Assembly (NCBI GenBank): GCA_022828595.1
Contig: JAKGHH010000004.1
Span: 84,658,270-84,722,269 of the forward strand
Direction of reading: 5' to 3'
DNA: 64,000 nt
From: Nelumbo lutea
Taxonomy: Eukaryota; Streptophyta; Magnoliopsida; Proteales; Nelumbonaceae
Part shown: positions 11,000 through 23,489 of the stretch, piece after piece
How the letters are laid out: each line of letters starts with the position of its first letter
How positions within the stretch are numbered: the stretch's first letter is position 1
Notes under the pieces: generated by a model
What the model was told of the DNA's origin: nothing
Databases searched by the model: none
Seen by the model: only the letters and a program-made list of their open reading frames with translations
Program-made: the position numbers and the translations under genes

Positions 11000-13900
11000 A
11001 TCTCAACCAGAAAAAGAAAAATGTATGTATATGAAAAGGGGAAACCTATGATGCGGGAAAGATATAATACAAAAAATGCTTTGACCAATCACAACCCCTC
11101 ATGAATTAGGTGGAAACTCATTTGATTGGTTTCTACTTTTATAAAAGCTAGTTGATGGTTGTAAGTTTTTCTAATATTATGCCTTTCCTGCATCATAGTT
11201 CAATCCATCTGAATGTTTTAAGTAAAGATAACAATTTGTATTGATCAACTCAAAAAAATCTTTCACACAAATTTGTATTTATTAACCCAAAATGCAACAG
11301 CAATGCAATGCTACTATACAAAATACCTCCTAAACTTGAAAAGTATACAAAATTCACCATTGTAAAAATCTGAGGCATCGGTCATTTTTTGGGTGAATTG
11401 GAGAACGAGAAAGTTGACCAACTTAACCATAATGGTTTTGTACTATTGTTGGCCCCACATACATGAACTTACCCGAGAATATCAATTTCTTGAGCAACTT
11501 GAATAAGGAACTCACAACAGACGATCTGACTTCTCGAGCGTAAAAAATGTGCTCACTTGGTAAATTTGCAGCATACATGAATGCAAGGAATGCAATTACC
11601 CACAAGTTTTACCTCTGAAATACTTCTCCAAATAAGTGTGTTTATCCAAATCTATACTACTTTAACAAGTATCAATAGCTTCAATAATATTTATGGACTT
11701 TTTTAAGACAACATTTATTCCTCTATATTTAAATTTATTGATAAAAAATGAGGGCAAATAGGGTAATCTAATATTGCTATTAAATGAGTTGAAAATAGGT
11801 AATTTTAAGATATTCAATACATTCAATTCTATTTCATTAAATCCAACATTTAAGGTATTAATTTGCATTCACCTTCATTGAATCATATATTTAAGGCATT
11901 TTTGTTTCTTCTTATCATTAAATTCTATAATTAAATCCGTACATAATAAATTAATAATTTCAATAACGTAAAACTTAAACTTTTAAAATCTACCTGGAAA
12001 AAATAGTATTTTCATCAAGGTAGTGATAAGAAATTAAATCATTTTGGGTCAAATGGGCCAATCCATGTTGCCACAATTAAATAATAAAATTCAAAAATAT
12101 TTAAAATACAAAAAATATATAGAAATTAAAAAAATTGGGAACATTTTTAACATCATATATTTGACATAGTAACAATAATAAGTATGATAAACAATGTTTT
12201 AAAAACTTACCCGAAGGCCAACTTGTTTTTGCCTTTGGGTCAGGTCACTGGTTCCACCGTCAAGGTCAAATGGGTCAAACCACTTTTATTTATAAAAATA
12301 TTAAAATTTGTAATTTAGGGCCAAAAAATGTTTTTTTTTGTGAAAATAACAAAGCAAGACGCCTAAGAACCTTGAGGCATATAGATCTTGGAAAGTTACC
12401 TAAAATAAAAAAAAATAATAAATAAAAAAGATCACCCCAATCAGACATCATAGTGCAAAATTATGGCCTCCAAAAGTTTGCACATAATTAAGTGTGCAAC
12501 CCGCAACCTGGTGATCAAGTCGAAGGGGTCAATGGTTGAACTACCCGGGTTATATAGTTTTTGACTAAGTCAATGGTTTTTGACTGAAAGGGCGAGCCTC
12601 AATAGAACTAGACCAGAAATCAAGGCCAAGTGACAATTCGAACGATTCAATTGGCCAGGTCAATACCAAGTTGAAAACATTGATGATAAATAAAAAATAT
12701 TTTTATTAATGATGAACTGGAATGTAAAATTTCAAATCATTTGGAAATAAAACTATTTTCCTATTCCCTCTTATTAAATCTCATATCTAAGGTATATTCT
12801 CTTATTAAATCTTATATTTAAGATATATTTTTCTCATCATTAAATTCTAATAATTAAACCCATAATAGTAATTTTAATAGTATAAGAATAACTATTTTTA
12901 AAAATAATTTGAAAGCAAAACCATTTTCTTCCCTCCCAGTAGTGGTGGGTAAGCAATTTACCATCTGGGGTCAAATAGATTAATAAATAATATCATAATT
13001 AAATAATTAAAATTAAAATAAGTAAAATATATAATACAAAAAAATAAAAAAGAAATGGACACATTTCTAATATTATATGTTCATTATACTGAACAAAAAT
13101 AAGTATGAAAATGTAAAAAGTATTTTTGTTAATGATGAAAATGGAATGCCAATTTTAAAATCAACCTAGAAATGAAATAATATTATAGTCAAATAATAAA
13201 ATTTTTAAAAATAGAAAATACAAAGAATCACAGATATTGAAAAAGTAGAGAAAATTTTGGGCACATATCTAATGTTATATATTTATAAAAAAATAAAATA
13301 TTGTGTACATCTATAATATTATACATTCATTATATTGAATAAAAATAAATATTATACATAAGAAATAATTTTATCAATGATGGAAATCATATTATTTCTC
13401 TTTTTGGGTGATGGGATAGTGGTTTGGGTCCAATGGATTAATCAATAATATGATAGTTAAATAATAAATCTTTAAAAAGTAATAAAAATTACATGTAATC
13501 AAAATAATATATAACAATTGGGTTCGACTATGATATTGGAAAGATATGATATCTGAATTTTTTACCAACCAACTGGTATGAAAAATGTGGTAGTCAATCA
13601 GATGTTATTTATCAAAATTCATGGGTGGGTTTTGATTGGTCAAAATTCTTTCAATAGCATGTCTTTCCCACATCATAGATTTTTATATATTAATTATGTC
13701 AAACAAAAATAAAATGTGATAAGTAAAAATTATTTATATATGTAGATGAAGTATATACTTTAAAACTGATCCGAAAGCAAAACTATTTTCTTATTTAAAT
13801 GGTGAGTTGATGATCCAACTTATCAAAGAACCCCATGATGTCATAATTAAAAATAAATAAATATTTAAAAAAAGATAGAACACAAAAAAATGAAAAAGTA

Positions 13901-14960
13901 GAATTTTGTCAAAAACATTTAGGAACATTTCTAATGCTATATATTCATCATATTAAATAAAAATAATTGTTATTTTAATAATTATTTTTATTTATGATAG
14001 AAATTAAATACAAAATTTAATAATAATAATAATAATAATAATAACAACAACAACAATAATTGTTATTGTAATTTAAAATTTCCATTGCAATGCATGAACA
14101 CATTGACTACAAGTATTTAAGTTTATTTTTAATCATATTATTACTTTTGTTAATTTTCAATTTCTATCTTGAATATGATATATCTAAAATTCAAATAATT
14201 AATATGAAAAAAAAAATTTACATGCAATACACATGCTTAACTACTAGTAACTAAAAACAAATGAAACCACTATAAAAGCAAATACTGAAAACATGTATAC
14301 TTTTCCATCTTGAATCAATAGACTCTCGAGGAACAGCATCAGGAATTATATTACTAAATAAATAATACATTTTTTAAATATATATATATATAGGCACTAG
14401 GATATAATTACAAGTAATGGTTTTTTTTTTTTAATTTATGTCAGCTGCATGTGCATGTGTGGATACAAGTTTCATGCAATGTATCTCTGTATCATACCCC
14501 TTGATCTCAGTATCATACCCCTTGATCTCAGTTGTATAATTATAACAAAAGACTTGGGTATTTATGCTTTACATGACACAGTCATGATGATTTCAAAGTT
14601 TAAAGCACAATGGTTTTATTTAGGGATATTTTTTCTATTATTTTATAAAATTATTTAATTCAGACTGTGTTACCTAAAGACTTAGAGGCCATTGCTTTGT
14701 TAATTATGAAGCTGACAAAGTCACAAAGCATGAGAACTTGGGTTTCAGACTCATGAGTCTGAAAGCGGATGCTTACTGAAATTAAAAGTGTTGTCTTTTT
14801 CATTTATTTTTCTATGTAGTGTATATCATCACATATAGCTCTGTTGCTTCTCGATTTCCATGTTGTTGTCTGGTGGCGTGGCGCAAAGCTTTTCAAAAAC
14901 CCAGATAAGAGTATCTTATCATTCTTCACTTATAGGGAAAAAAGAACTGCATACAAATTC
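11000..14960. other. AT-rich intergenic DNA without genes
   Basis: Very AT-rich, with many short homopolymers and no frame resembling a protein. It includes AAT/AAC trinucleotide repeats around 14020-14060, a TA run near 14380-14392, and a GGTCAA-rich patch at 12200-12670 typical of decayed MITEs. The phrase CATTTCTAATATTATAT recurs in variants at about 12150, 13060, 13270 and 13930, pointing to an old dispersed or tandem repeat. Confidence 0.5.
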
Positions 14961-14969
14961 ATTACACTA

Positions 14970-15222
14970 ATGTTTCATTTGATTTGCAGTGAAAATTGGA
15001 ATTGGAATGATTTATTTCTACTATTTGTTTGATTCAGATAAAAATTAAAATGAGAATTAAAATTAATTGAAATGGGATTTTATTATCAAAGGGAGGACTC
15101 AAATGGAGGAATGCCATTCGACCAAAAATGAGAATGGAATTCCATTTCTACTCAATCAGACAGGTGGGAATTGGGATTCCAAATCCAAACCCCTATTCCC
15201 GCGGACCAAATGGCCCTAAAGG
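14970..15222. mobile_element. MITE, GGAATGG-type (Harbinger-like)
   Basis: Inverted ends carry CATTTGATTTG on the left and, read in reverse, GGGCCATTTGGTCCGCGGG on the right. The interior is rich in GGAATT/GGAATGG words, like the elements at 37145-37451 and 43744-44058. No clean target duplication was identified. Confidence 0.4.
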
Positions 15223-15638
15223 TACAAAACTATCTGATTCTCTTGACACCCACAGTACCCAGATATGGGTATTGGCGTTTTGATTTTAATTTTACTTACT
15301 TGATAGCACAATAAATGACCCCAAATGTCAATATGGTTCCGAGCTGCTGATTAGTGAGTATATGAATTATTGTTGGGATTAAGCTAGTAGCCTACTTTGA
15401 CAAATGATTACTGAGTATATGGTCGGTCATTCAATTTTAATTCAAACCAACATGAAAATACTAGTAAATTGATCGATTTCATCACTTTGATGAATAATTC
15501 TAGTTGAAATAAATTATTATTATTTTTGTATTAAAAAATTTATTAAATGTAGTATATAAAATATAAAGAATTATTAATTATTTAAAAAATTAAAAATATA
15601 AAACAATTGTATACTCTTATGTTCTATTCAAAAAACTG

Positions 15639-15970
15639 AACAGTCCCAAATCCTAGTCTCTTTTATTCAAAAAAAGTTGATGACTATTTAGAAGAATCTA
15701 GAATTTGGGACTGTTCATTTTATTAACAATGTTTGGATGGTTGATAGAGAGAATTAGATGGCATTTTTAGGGCATTTTTTACTTTTCAAATGTCACTTAA
15801 CAGTTGATTAACGGATTGGTTAACGATATATAATAGATTCTCACATTTTGAAAGCTCGGGTACTAGTTTGTCACATTTTGAAAATTTGGGTATTGAATTA
15901 TCACATTTTAAAGTCCGGACCAAATTGTCACTCGAGCCAAAATACAGGATACTGATCGAAAATTTTCCCT
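15639..15970. mobile_element. Truncated copy of the foldback element family at 20517-21041
   Basis: From about 15720 the sequence parallels the right arm of the element at 20517-21041: AATGTTTGGATGGTTGATAG, then repeated CACATTTTGAAA words, then CCAAAATACAG and a final TTTTCCC. The left arm is missing. Nearby, CAGTCCCAAATC and its inverse GATTTGGGACTG-like partner form a local hairpin. Confidence 0.6.
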
Positions 15971-16889
15971 TTTTTTCTATTTAGTCTTTACTCTTTATTA
16001 TTTACTCTTTAAATTGTTAAATATTCAATTTTTTTATTTTATATTTGAAATTTTAAGATTAATTCCTTTAATTTTAATATTTTTTATATATTTTTTCTTT
16101 ATTTTTTTAATTTTAATTATTTTTTAAAATGACCCAAATCAACCCATGTGTCAACCCTAACCCAAACATTTGGGATTAGAATCTAACATTTGATGACCCA
16201 ACCCAAAATCAATCCGAAATATCTTAACCCAATCCAAACCCGACCCACAAAACCCAATTGCCAGATCTACTTCAATCCTTGAATATTCTCTCCTTTATCA
16301 GCCCAAAATTTATCATTTTACCAACAATGCTATGGTAAAATAAAGTGAAACGATAAAATTCTGATTTTTGAATTGCTTTAATAACTCTAATATATAATAA
16401 TCTTGTATGTCTAGATAAGGGAACTTATATTGGTCTTTCATCTTTCTTTGTTTTTTTTTTTTGTAAGCATCTTTCTCTGGTTTTAAAATACATGGAGGTT
16501 TAGGAGGAATACATAGTTTTATGTGCCACCTGTTCTTAACACTTGGAAGTTCAGAGAACAACGTAGACAAGTGCATGTTGCGAGGATAGGTGGCACAAAA
16601 TTAAAGTGTGCCTAGCGTTGTTTGTTTACTTTGCTTCCCAATCAACTGCCACACCAAGTCTAATTAAACTCTCTAACAACAATAAGTCGCGCCACCTGGA
16701 ACTGGAAAGTGGAAGCTGCTTCAGGATCAGGATCGAGGTAAGCATATAAAGGGGGGCAAGAGACAGAAAACGAAGGAAAATATATCGATAAAGGTACGCT
16801 GGCTCCTTTGAGTTCCATTAATAATATATTCAGCTCACCTTTCCTCTTGCTGAATCATCATTCATGATTCATCATCTTGAAACAAATTA

Positions 16890-19330
16890 ATGGCTTCTCC
16901 TCGGTGTCATCTCCTGGTTTTGCTACTGCTTCAACTGATGCTCTTGCTCTTTCATCCTGTGAAATCCCATGGTAAGCTGTAAACATTGTCTTCTCTTCTT
17001 CCTTGCTCTCTCTCAATATCTTGCTCAGTTTTGCAGATCATTTTCTTTTATGGAGGCTTGCCTCTTTCCTTTATTTTCACTGAGAATATATAGATGTTTT
17101 TTATTTTTATTTTTTATTTGGGTCGTCATTTTTTGAATTTTGAGCAAATGGGTTTTTTGATTCTCTTCTCCGTCCGTTCATCTGTTAAGCAAATGGGTTT
17201 TTTTGCCTCCCTTCTCCATCTGTTCATCTGTTAAGTAAATGGGTTTTTTTGGCTTCCCTTCTCCATCTGTTCATCAATTAAGCAAATGGGTTTTTGCTAT
17301 TCCCTTCTCAATCTGTTCGCCTGTTGTTTAATTATATAGTTGCAAACTATGCCGGATTATGAGTAGAATGGATTTGGGGGATTCTTAGGAATATGCTATC
17401 TGTAATTTACATGAGCTAGAGAGTTGGCCAAGAATTTGTGTACACCAGGACCTCTTTCTTGACTGGCAGGAAAGAGCCCCGCAAAGATGCAGGATAGATG
17501 AATCCTTGTTACTTGCAACAGGCATGGTCATTGATAGATAATGCTATTTTACAAATATCCTTAACAAGCCTAGATCCAGTTTCTTAAGCCCTAGAACTAA
17601 TGTCATCAGGAGAAAGGTGGAAGAGAAGAGAAGAAGAAATTTGATATTTGGTGTCTTTGTAGGGTCTAAGGCTTTGCATCATCCTAGTACTTATTATCTC
17701 CATTGTGCTAGTTCTATAAACCAATGGAAACAGAAGAGAGGTAACTCTAATGTTATCTAATCAAGTGTCTTGCTCCATCTGATTGCCACGATAAACCAGA
17801 GGTATGAACTATTGAGACAATGACCAATAGCAAATTGAATGCCATGTGTAGACATGGTGTAAAGTCTTGCAATAAGTCAGTGTTTAAAGTTAAATACTAT
17901 TCTTACTCTAAAACCAATCTGCACTTAGGATTTGAATCCTGTATAAGCCATGATACTGGTGTATTATGGCAAATGTCAATCTCTTTGCTTATGCACAGCA
18001 TCCTCCCTTCTGATAGTCTCTGCTATTTTAAATTGTATGAATTTGCCAACCTACTATAATTTTATCTTTTTTGTTGTTTTTTTATTAAATTATTATATTA
18101 TATGCTCTGTTTGTTTGTTTGTTTGTTTTTTTTCTTTTGTATGTATGTGTCTGTAGTTGAATGAAAGGTAGTATAATGGAACACTGTAGTCTAGTCATGA
18201 TACAACTATCCAGGTACATGGTGTATAAGTTGTTGTACAACATGTTGTATTGTGTCTAACAACAAGCTCAATGGAAGTGTCAGCTGCATCTATGAATTTA
18301 ACCCTTAATTAATGTAATTTATGCTTGCTTAAGGTACACCAACTATCTATATTCCTTTTCTGTTCTTCCCCTTTTCTTTTTCCTTCTTTCCTATTTAGGA
18401 AAAACTTAATTGGTTTGCTTAAATCCACCAGACATTCATTGGGATCAAAGACTGCAAGACCATGGAGATTAAACTCATGGATTCATGGGTTACCCTTTGG
18501 AGTTGAGACTTGAGATTCTCTTTTCCCCTAACAACAAATCATTGGGTGGGAAATCTTACAATGATCATTTACAGTGTGCTTTCTATATATGCTGCATGAA
18601 AAAAGAAATTAAGCTTTTGTTTTGAGAACCAGGGGAACAGAAACACTGTCTCACCATCATGGTGTAGTGTCATCCATCTCTTTATAGGATAACAAGTAGC
18701 AACATTCTGTATGTATAGAAAGATTAGAAATATTCATTCCTGCTGCATGTTCTTTAACTCTACTGAAAATTTCAATATCCACACCATTTGCTTGCAGATG
18801 AGGAGGAGACACTTCTTCGAGACATTAACAAATACAGGGCATCCTTAAATCTGTCACCATTAACAGAGAACAAAGATGCAGATTGCATTGCAGAACAAGT
18901 CGCAGACCAATTTGAGAAACAACCCTGTAGCAATACTACGGGTGCCAACTGTGCTCCAGGAGCCGAGATACAACTAGCCAACTACCCAGCCATTCTGCAT
19001 CAATGCCATCTTAACACCATCAACACCAAAGAGGTAGCTATCATACCCGCCTGCGTTCCGAACCTGGTCCCAACTCTGGTACTATCCAACTTCACCGGCT
19101 CCCATTACTCACGCTATCTCAAAGACAGCAAGTATACTGAAGCTGGCATTAGTGCTGAAGATGATTGGATTGTAGTTGTTCTCACCACAAACGCACCTGT
19201 AGCCGCTGCCGGAACTGCAGTCGGAGGGAATTCTGTACCTCGAAACCCAACCAACTCGGCTTCTAAGGCCGGACCAAGTTCCCACCTGCTTTCTTTGTTC
19301 TTGGTGCTTGTTATTGTTTTGTTTAGCTGA
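16890..19330 (+). CDS. GPI-anchored protein, At5g19230/At3g06035 family
   Basis: Exons 16890-16971 and 18798-19330 join across a 1.8-kb GT-AG intron (phase 1) to give 204 aa. Exon 1 encodes a signal peptide: MASPRCH followed by a Leu-rich core LVLLLLQLMLLLF. The mature part starts near DEEETLLRDINKYRASLNL and has conserved cysteines at C-I-A-E-Q, QPCSNTTG, NCAPG, HQCHL and PACVP. The C-terminus has a small-residue/Ser region followed by a hydrophobic tail (LLSLFLVLVIVLFS), the standard GPI-anchor signal. The protein is expected on the outer face of the plasma membrane; its molecular role is not known. The start is set by the signal peptide: an ATG-initiated frame at 18788 reads through the acceptor and would lack it. 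Confidence 0.9.
17142..17325 (+). repeat. Minisatellite, about 57-bp unit, four copies
   Basis: Four tandem copies of a unit beginning AGCAAATGGGTTTTT and ending in CTTCTCCATCTGTTCATCTG (with variants), inside the intron of the GPI-anchored protein gene. Confidence 0.9.
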
Positions 19331-20071
19331 TCAGTACACACACTCACCTCCACTCCAGGCACCACCCCATCTTCTTTTATTTATTTGTTCATGTAGTGTT
19401 GTTGCCTTTTGGGATGTCATGTTTCTTCTGTTTTGGCTGTATAGCTGGAGAAGTAGGAAATAACGGATTCCACAGAAGAATTTCATACTGTTGTAAGAAA
19501 TGCAAACCTTTTTTATTTTTTTCAGGGTGATCGAGTAATTAAAAGCGCTTAACTCAGAATTCGGAATTCCATTCCAGCGAGGGTTTTATTTCTGGGACAA
19601 ATTTCCACTCCACGTAATGGACCTCTCTTATATGCTAGCACTCCATGTCGGCCAGCTTGAATTATCTGCTTAACTTTAATTTGCGACAAGACCTCTGAAT
19701 TCTTACATTGCGACAAATACTCGGCCATTAAGTCAGATAACGATAACGAAAAAAAAAAAACCTTAAAATGCGAGCTCCATGTATTTAAACACTGGTGTGG
19801 AATCTTTTCATCGGTTCTACCGCTACCGCTGAACAGCAAAAGCGTTCAGCTAAACATTGCTGGATGAAACTCTTAATTTAGCGGAGGAAGAAGTCGCAGG
19901 GGTGGTTGCAGAAGCAAGATCATTTGCTAATGATTCGTAGAATGAATTTCTCAGAATCCATTCTTTTCTGAAAGGAATCAGAATTCTGAGAATTGATACC
20001 AAATGGGGCTTTATTTATTTATAATATCCTTTTTAGATTTGACTAAATTAATTTTTTATTCACACATAAAA
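19331..20071. other. 3' flank of GPI-protein gene; no gene seen
   Basis: Presumed 3' UTR up to about 19510. A GGAATCAGAATTCTGAGAAT-type palindrome at 19940-20000 resembles half of a GGAATGG-type MITE. No coding frame is convincing. Confidence 0.35.
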
Positions 20072-20509
20072 TTATTAGTATATGATGGCATGGGATAATA
20101 TTGTTTATTCAATAAAATTAGTAATTAATTTTATTTAAAAAAGTCAAAAATAATATTATTTTGTTTAATAATGATATTCTTATAGATAAAACGGTTATTG
20201 TATAATTTCATCTAAAAATAAATGAATATAAATAAATGAATATTGGTAAATGCACTTCCGACTAAGTGTTTTTAACGAAGTTATAAATAATTATTAATAT
20301 ATGATGGCATGGGATAATATTGTTTATTCAATAAAATTAGTAATTAATTTTATTTAAAAAAGTCAAAAATAATATTATTTTATTTAATAGTGATATTCTT
20401 ATAGATAAAACGGTTATTGTATAATTTCATCTAAAAATAAATGAATATAAATAAATGGATATTGGTAAATGCACTTCCGACTAAGTGTTTTTAACGAAGT
20501 TATAAATAA
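20072..20509. repeat. Tandem duplication of a 219-bp unit
   Basis: The block at 20072-20290 recurs at 20291-20509 with only a few substitutions (for example ATGATGGCATGGGATAATAT at about 20082 and 20301). It is non-coding and abuts the foldback element that starts at 20517. Confidence 0.95.
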
Positions 20510-20516
20510 ATTTTTA

Positions 20517-21041
20517 AGGAAAATTGTATCTTTTATTTTGGTTTACATGATAATTCGATTCTCAAATTTTAAAATGTGATAATTCAGTATTTAAATTTTT
20601 AAAATGTGACAATTCAATATCTGAACTTTCAAAATGTGACAATTCAGTATTTGTTGTTAGTAACATTTGAAAAACCAAAAATGTCCTTTCAATGTTATTT
20701 AATTCTATTTATCAACCATCCAAACAATGACAAAAAAACTGATTAGTTCCAAATCTTAACTTCTTCTATTTAAAAATTTTGGTGACTATGTTCATTTTAT
20801 TGTCAATGTTTGGATGATTGATAGAGAATCAGATGATATTTTTAGGGTATTTTTAAATTTTCAAATGTTACTTAATGGCTTATCAGACTGGTTAACAGCA
20901 TGTATTAGATTGTCATATTTCAAAATTTTGGGTACAAGATTATCACATTTTAAAAGTTTGGATATTAAACTATCGCATTTTAAAATTTAAAAACCAAATT
21001 ATCACTCGAACCAAAATACAGTACTGATCAGGAAATTTCCC
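20517..21041. mobile_element. Foldback element with arms of about 220 bp and 9-bp TSD (Mutator-like)
   Basis: The left arm (20517-20735) and right arm (20815-21041) are inverted copies, each containing three spaced copies of AAAATGTGACAATTC-like words. The flanks AAATTTTTA (20508-20516) and AAATTCTTA (21042-21050) match at 8 of 9 positions. A 9-bp duplication with long arms is typical of Mutator-like elements. The short loop has no coding capacity. Confidence 0.8.
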
Positions 21042-22990
21042 AAATTCTTATTGTTCTTTGCTTTTTATTTTTTAGTCCATCTTCTCTCTTTCTCTATCTC
21101 TTCTGGCCTTCTGGGATCATCATCCTTTGTGACCAAGACCAGTCTAATCGATCTCATCATTTTTGGTTTATTCTCTACCTGGGACTCTAGTTTACACTTT
21201 TATCGGCATCAGTGCAGTTGCCCCCTTGATAATCCCATGTCAAATATTTCCTCATGCTTGGCACAAGCAAGCTTCACCGATAAATCGAACTTGCCAGGTG
21301 GCAACTCACAGACCTGTTCCTTTTCAGCCTCGATGCCCCTCGAATAGACCCAATTCGTCGTCTACTCCAACAGTGTATCGGGTTCCATCCTTCGTAGACA
21401 ACCTTAAAAACCGTTTATTTGTACGTTTCTTCGATTCTATCACCTTTATTAGCTTAGCGAGTCTCCCAACCTTCATGCTCGACCTTTGCAGCAGCTCACC
21501 GGTGCCTGAGCAATCCCATGAGGGGCGGTCGGTGGATCTTCAGCATTATGTGTGTAGGTGTGTATTGTGTTTGTTCACAACGTGGGCCGCATACGCCATT
21601 GTCGTCTTCCTAATTCGTCTTGTGGGTTGGAGCCAGATACATAGCCTATGGCTTCGAACCCATCAAACCAGAGAGAGGCCGGGAGTTGAGCTACCATATC
21701 TATGGGCAGAGGGAGGGAGGGAGGGAGGTGGAAAGAGAAGAAACGAGGCATGAATAAGGGTTGTTCATGGTCGATTCGGTTATGTTGGTAACTTACGATC
21801 GGATAAAATCTCAGACCATATCAACTCTGAGTATGGAAACTAAATCAGACTACATCATTTTATTACTGTTATATATAGTTTACCGTTTGATTTGGTTTCT
21901 AAAATTTAGAAAATTGAACTGAAACTGAGATTGATAATTGAAATTATTTCAAATCGGATCAGATCATTTCTAAGTTCACAGCAAATCAAACTATCAATTT
22001 CAGTTTAGTCAAAATCAGTTTGGCCATATAATGAATACTTCTAGTCATAAAGGTCCAAGAGAAAAAAAATTAGAAAAGGGAAATGAGTTGAAAAAAATAA
22101 TTGAGCATTTGGCCCTTTTTCTAGGAGTGCATGTTTATCGGAGCTACTGGTTAAGGGAGAGCATGGATTACTTTGGTTCTGGTCGGTTTTAGGGTCTATT
22201 TGTTGAACTTGTTCTTTTTTTATCAGACCCCCACCCCACCCCCCCCCCCAAAAAAAAAAAAAGAAAAATGGAACTTATTCTTTAAAACTTTATTTTCAAT
22301 AACAATAATATAATTCAGAGCTTATATTCCTTTTATTTGATTAAATTGATTAAATCCTATAATTTCATTTGTAGATTTTGATAATATATTAATTCTAATT
22401 CAAAAGTTATTATTATAATTTAAATTTATAAATATTACCTTTTTATATTGTTTATTATATACATCCAAAGATTAAATTAAAGAAAAATGACCAAATCACT
22501 AAATTGATTGAAAGGTCAAGTGAGACCATGGCCTTGTAACAATGTTTGTTTGGGTCCAGATCTTCACATCTTCAAAAGGCTACTTCCACCAAGGTCAACC
22601 AAAGCTAAGAAAAAATAGATATTATTTTGAATTTTCTTAAAAATTTCTCTTCAATTAATTTTGTGCATAAAAATAGACAAACTACTATGAAAGCCCATAC
22701 TTTAGCTCAAAGGGCAAAATCTGTTGTTGATGATAGGTACTGATGGTTTGTCCCACCTTGCCTGCTGGAGCAGTTTATTTGTAAAACAAAACAATGCTGG
22801 TTCCATCAAAGTCAACCAAGGTTGGTTCTTCGAGTCGATTCGACTAGGGTAAACCCCTAGCCTCTGGTAACCAACCTAGGTGGGGATCAGTTCTAAGAAA
22901 TTGGAATCAGACTATAGTCAATAACAGATTAGGTAAGCTTGTTTTCAAGTAAAACATACCCATTTACTCACCCCTACTATTGGCCAAATA
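21042..22990. other. Intergenic stretch; no supported gene
   Basis: A frame of 196 codons at 21163-21753 has no recognisable motif and mixed composition. The GAGGGAGG run at 21712-21728 and the C/A run at 22230-22261 are simple sequence. An AATTGAAAT/GATTTGGTTT-rich patch at 21880-22010 resembles MITE debris. Confidence 0.4.
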
Positions 22991-23489
22991 TAGAGGTGGA
23001 CACAAACCTAGCTTTCCACAAGCTATTCAAACTCAGCTCGTGAAAAGCTCAATTCAACTCAGTTAAATCAAGCTTTAAGCCAAGCTCAAACCTATATGTA
23101 GGTTCTTTCAGTAATTGAGCTGAGCCCAATCTGAATGAAGTTCAGCTTGTAAGGTTCAAGATCCTAATTGACAGTATATCATATATAATATTTTAATTTA
23201 TATATATAATAACAAATAATTTTATGTATATAAGAAATAATTTTTTATATAATTTTTAATTTTTTACATGTATAATTTTTTCTTTTTTTTTTTTATGAAG
23301 ATTGGCTCACTAACAAGCTCAAGCCAAGCGGCATTTAAACAAACAAGCTTTTGAGTCAAACCAAATTCAAGCTCATGTCTAGGTGGAATCAAGGTTGAGC
23401 CAAAACTCAAGGCTAATGTTTTTCTATCGAACCAAGTTTGAATTGCCAAATATTTATTAAACCCGGCTCAAAAATCAAATCCACCCCTA
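22991..23489. mobile_element. Non-autonomous hAT-type element with degraded TSD
   Basis: The left end TAGAGGTGGACACAAA and the right end, in reverse TAGGGGTGGATTTGA, form terminal inverted repeats. The flanks GCCAAATA and GCTACATA agree at 6 of 8 positions. The interior is full of CAAGCTC/GAGCTTG words in both orientations, as in many plant hAT derivatives. Confidence 0.65.

Noticed and set aside
18788..18797. ATG-initiated start for the GPI protein at 18788
   Set aside because: It lies within the intron acceptor; using exon 1 supplies a proper signal peptide.
21163..21753. 196-codon open frame on the plus strand
   Set aside because: No recognisable domain, no splice partners, ends in simple GGGAGG repeats; likely chance.
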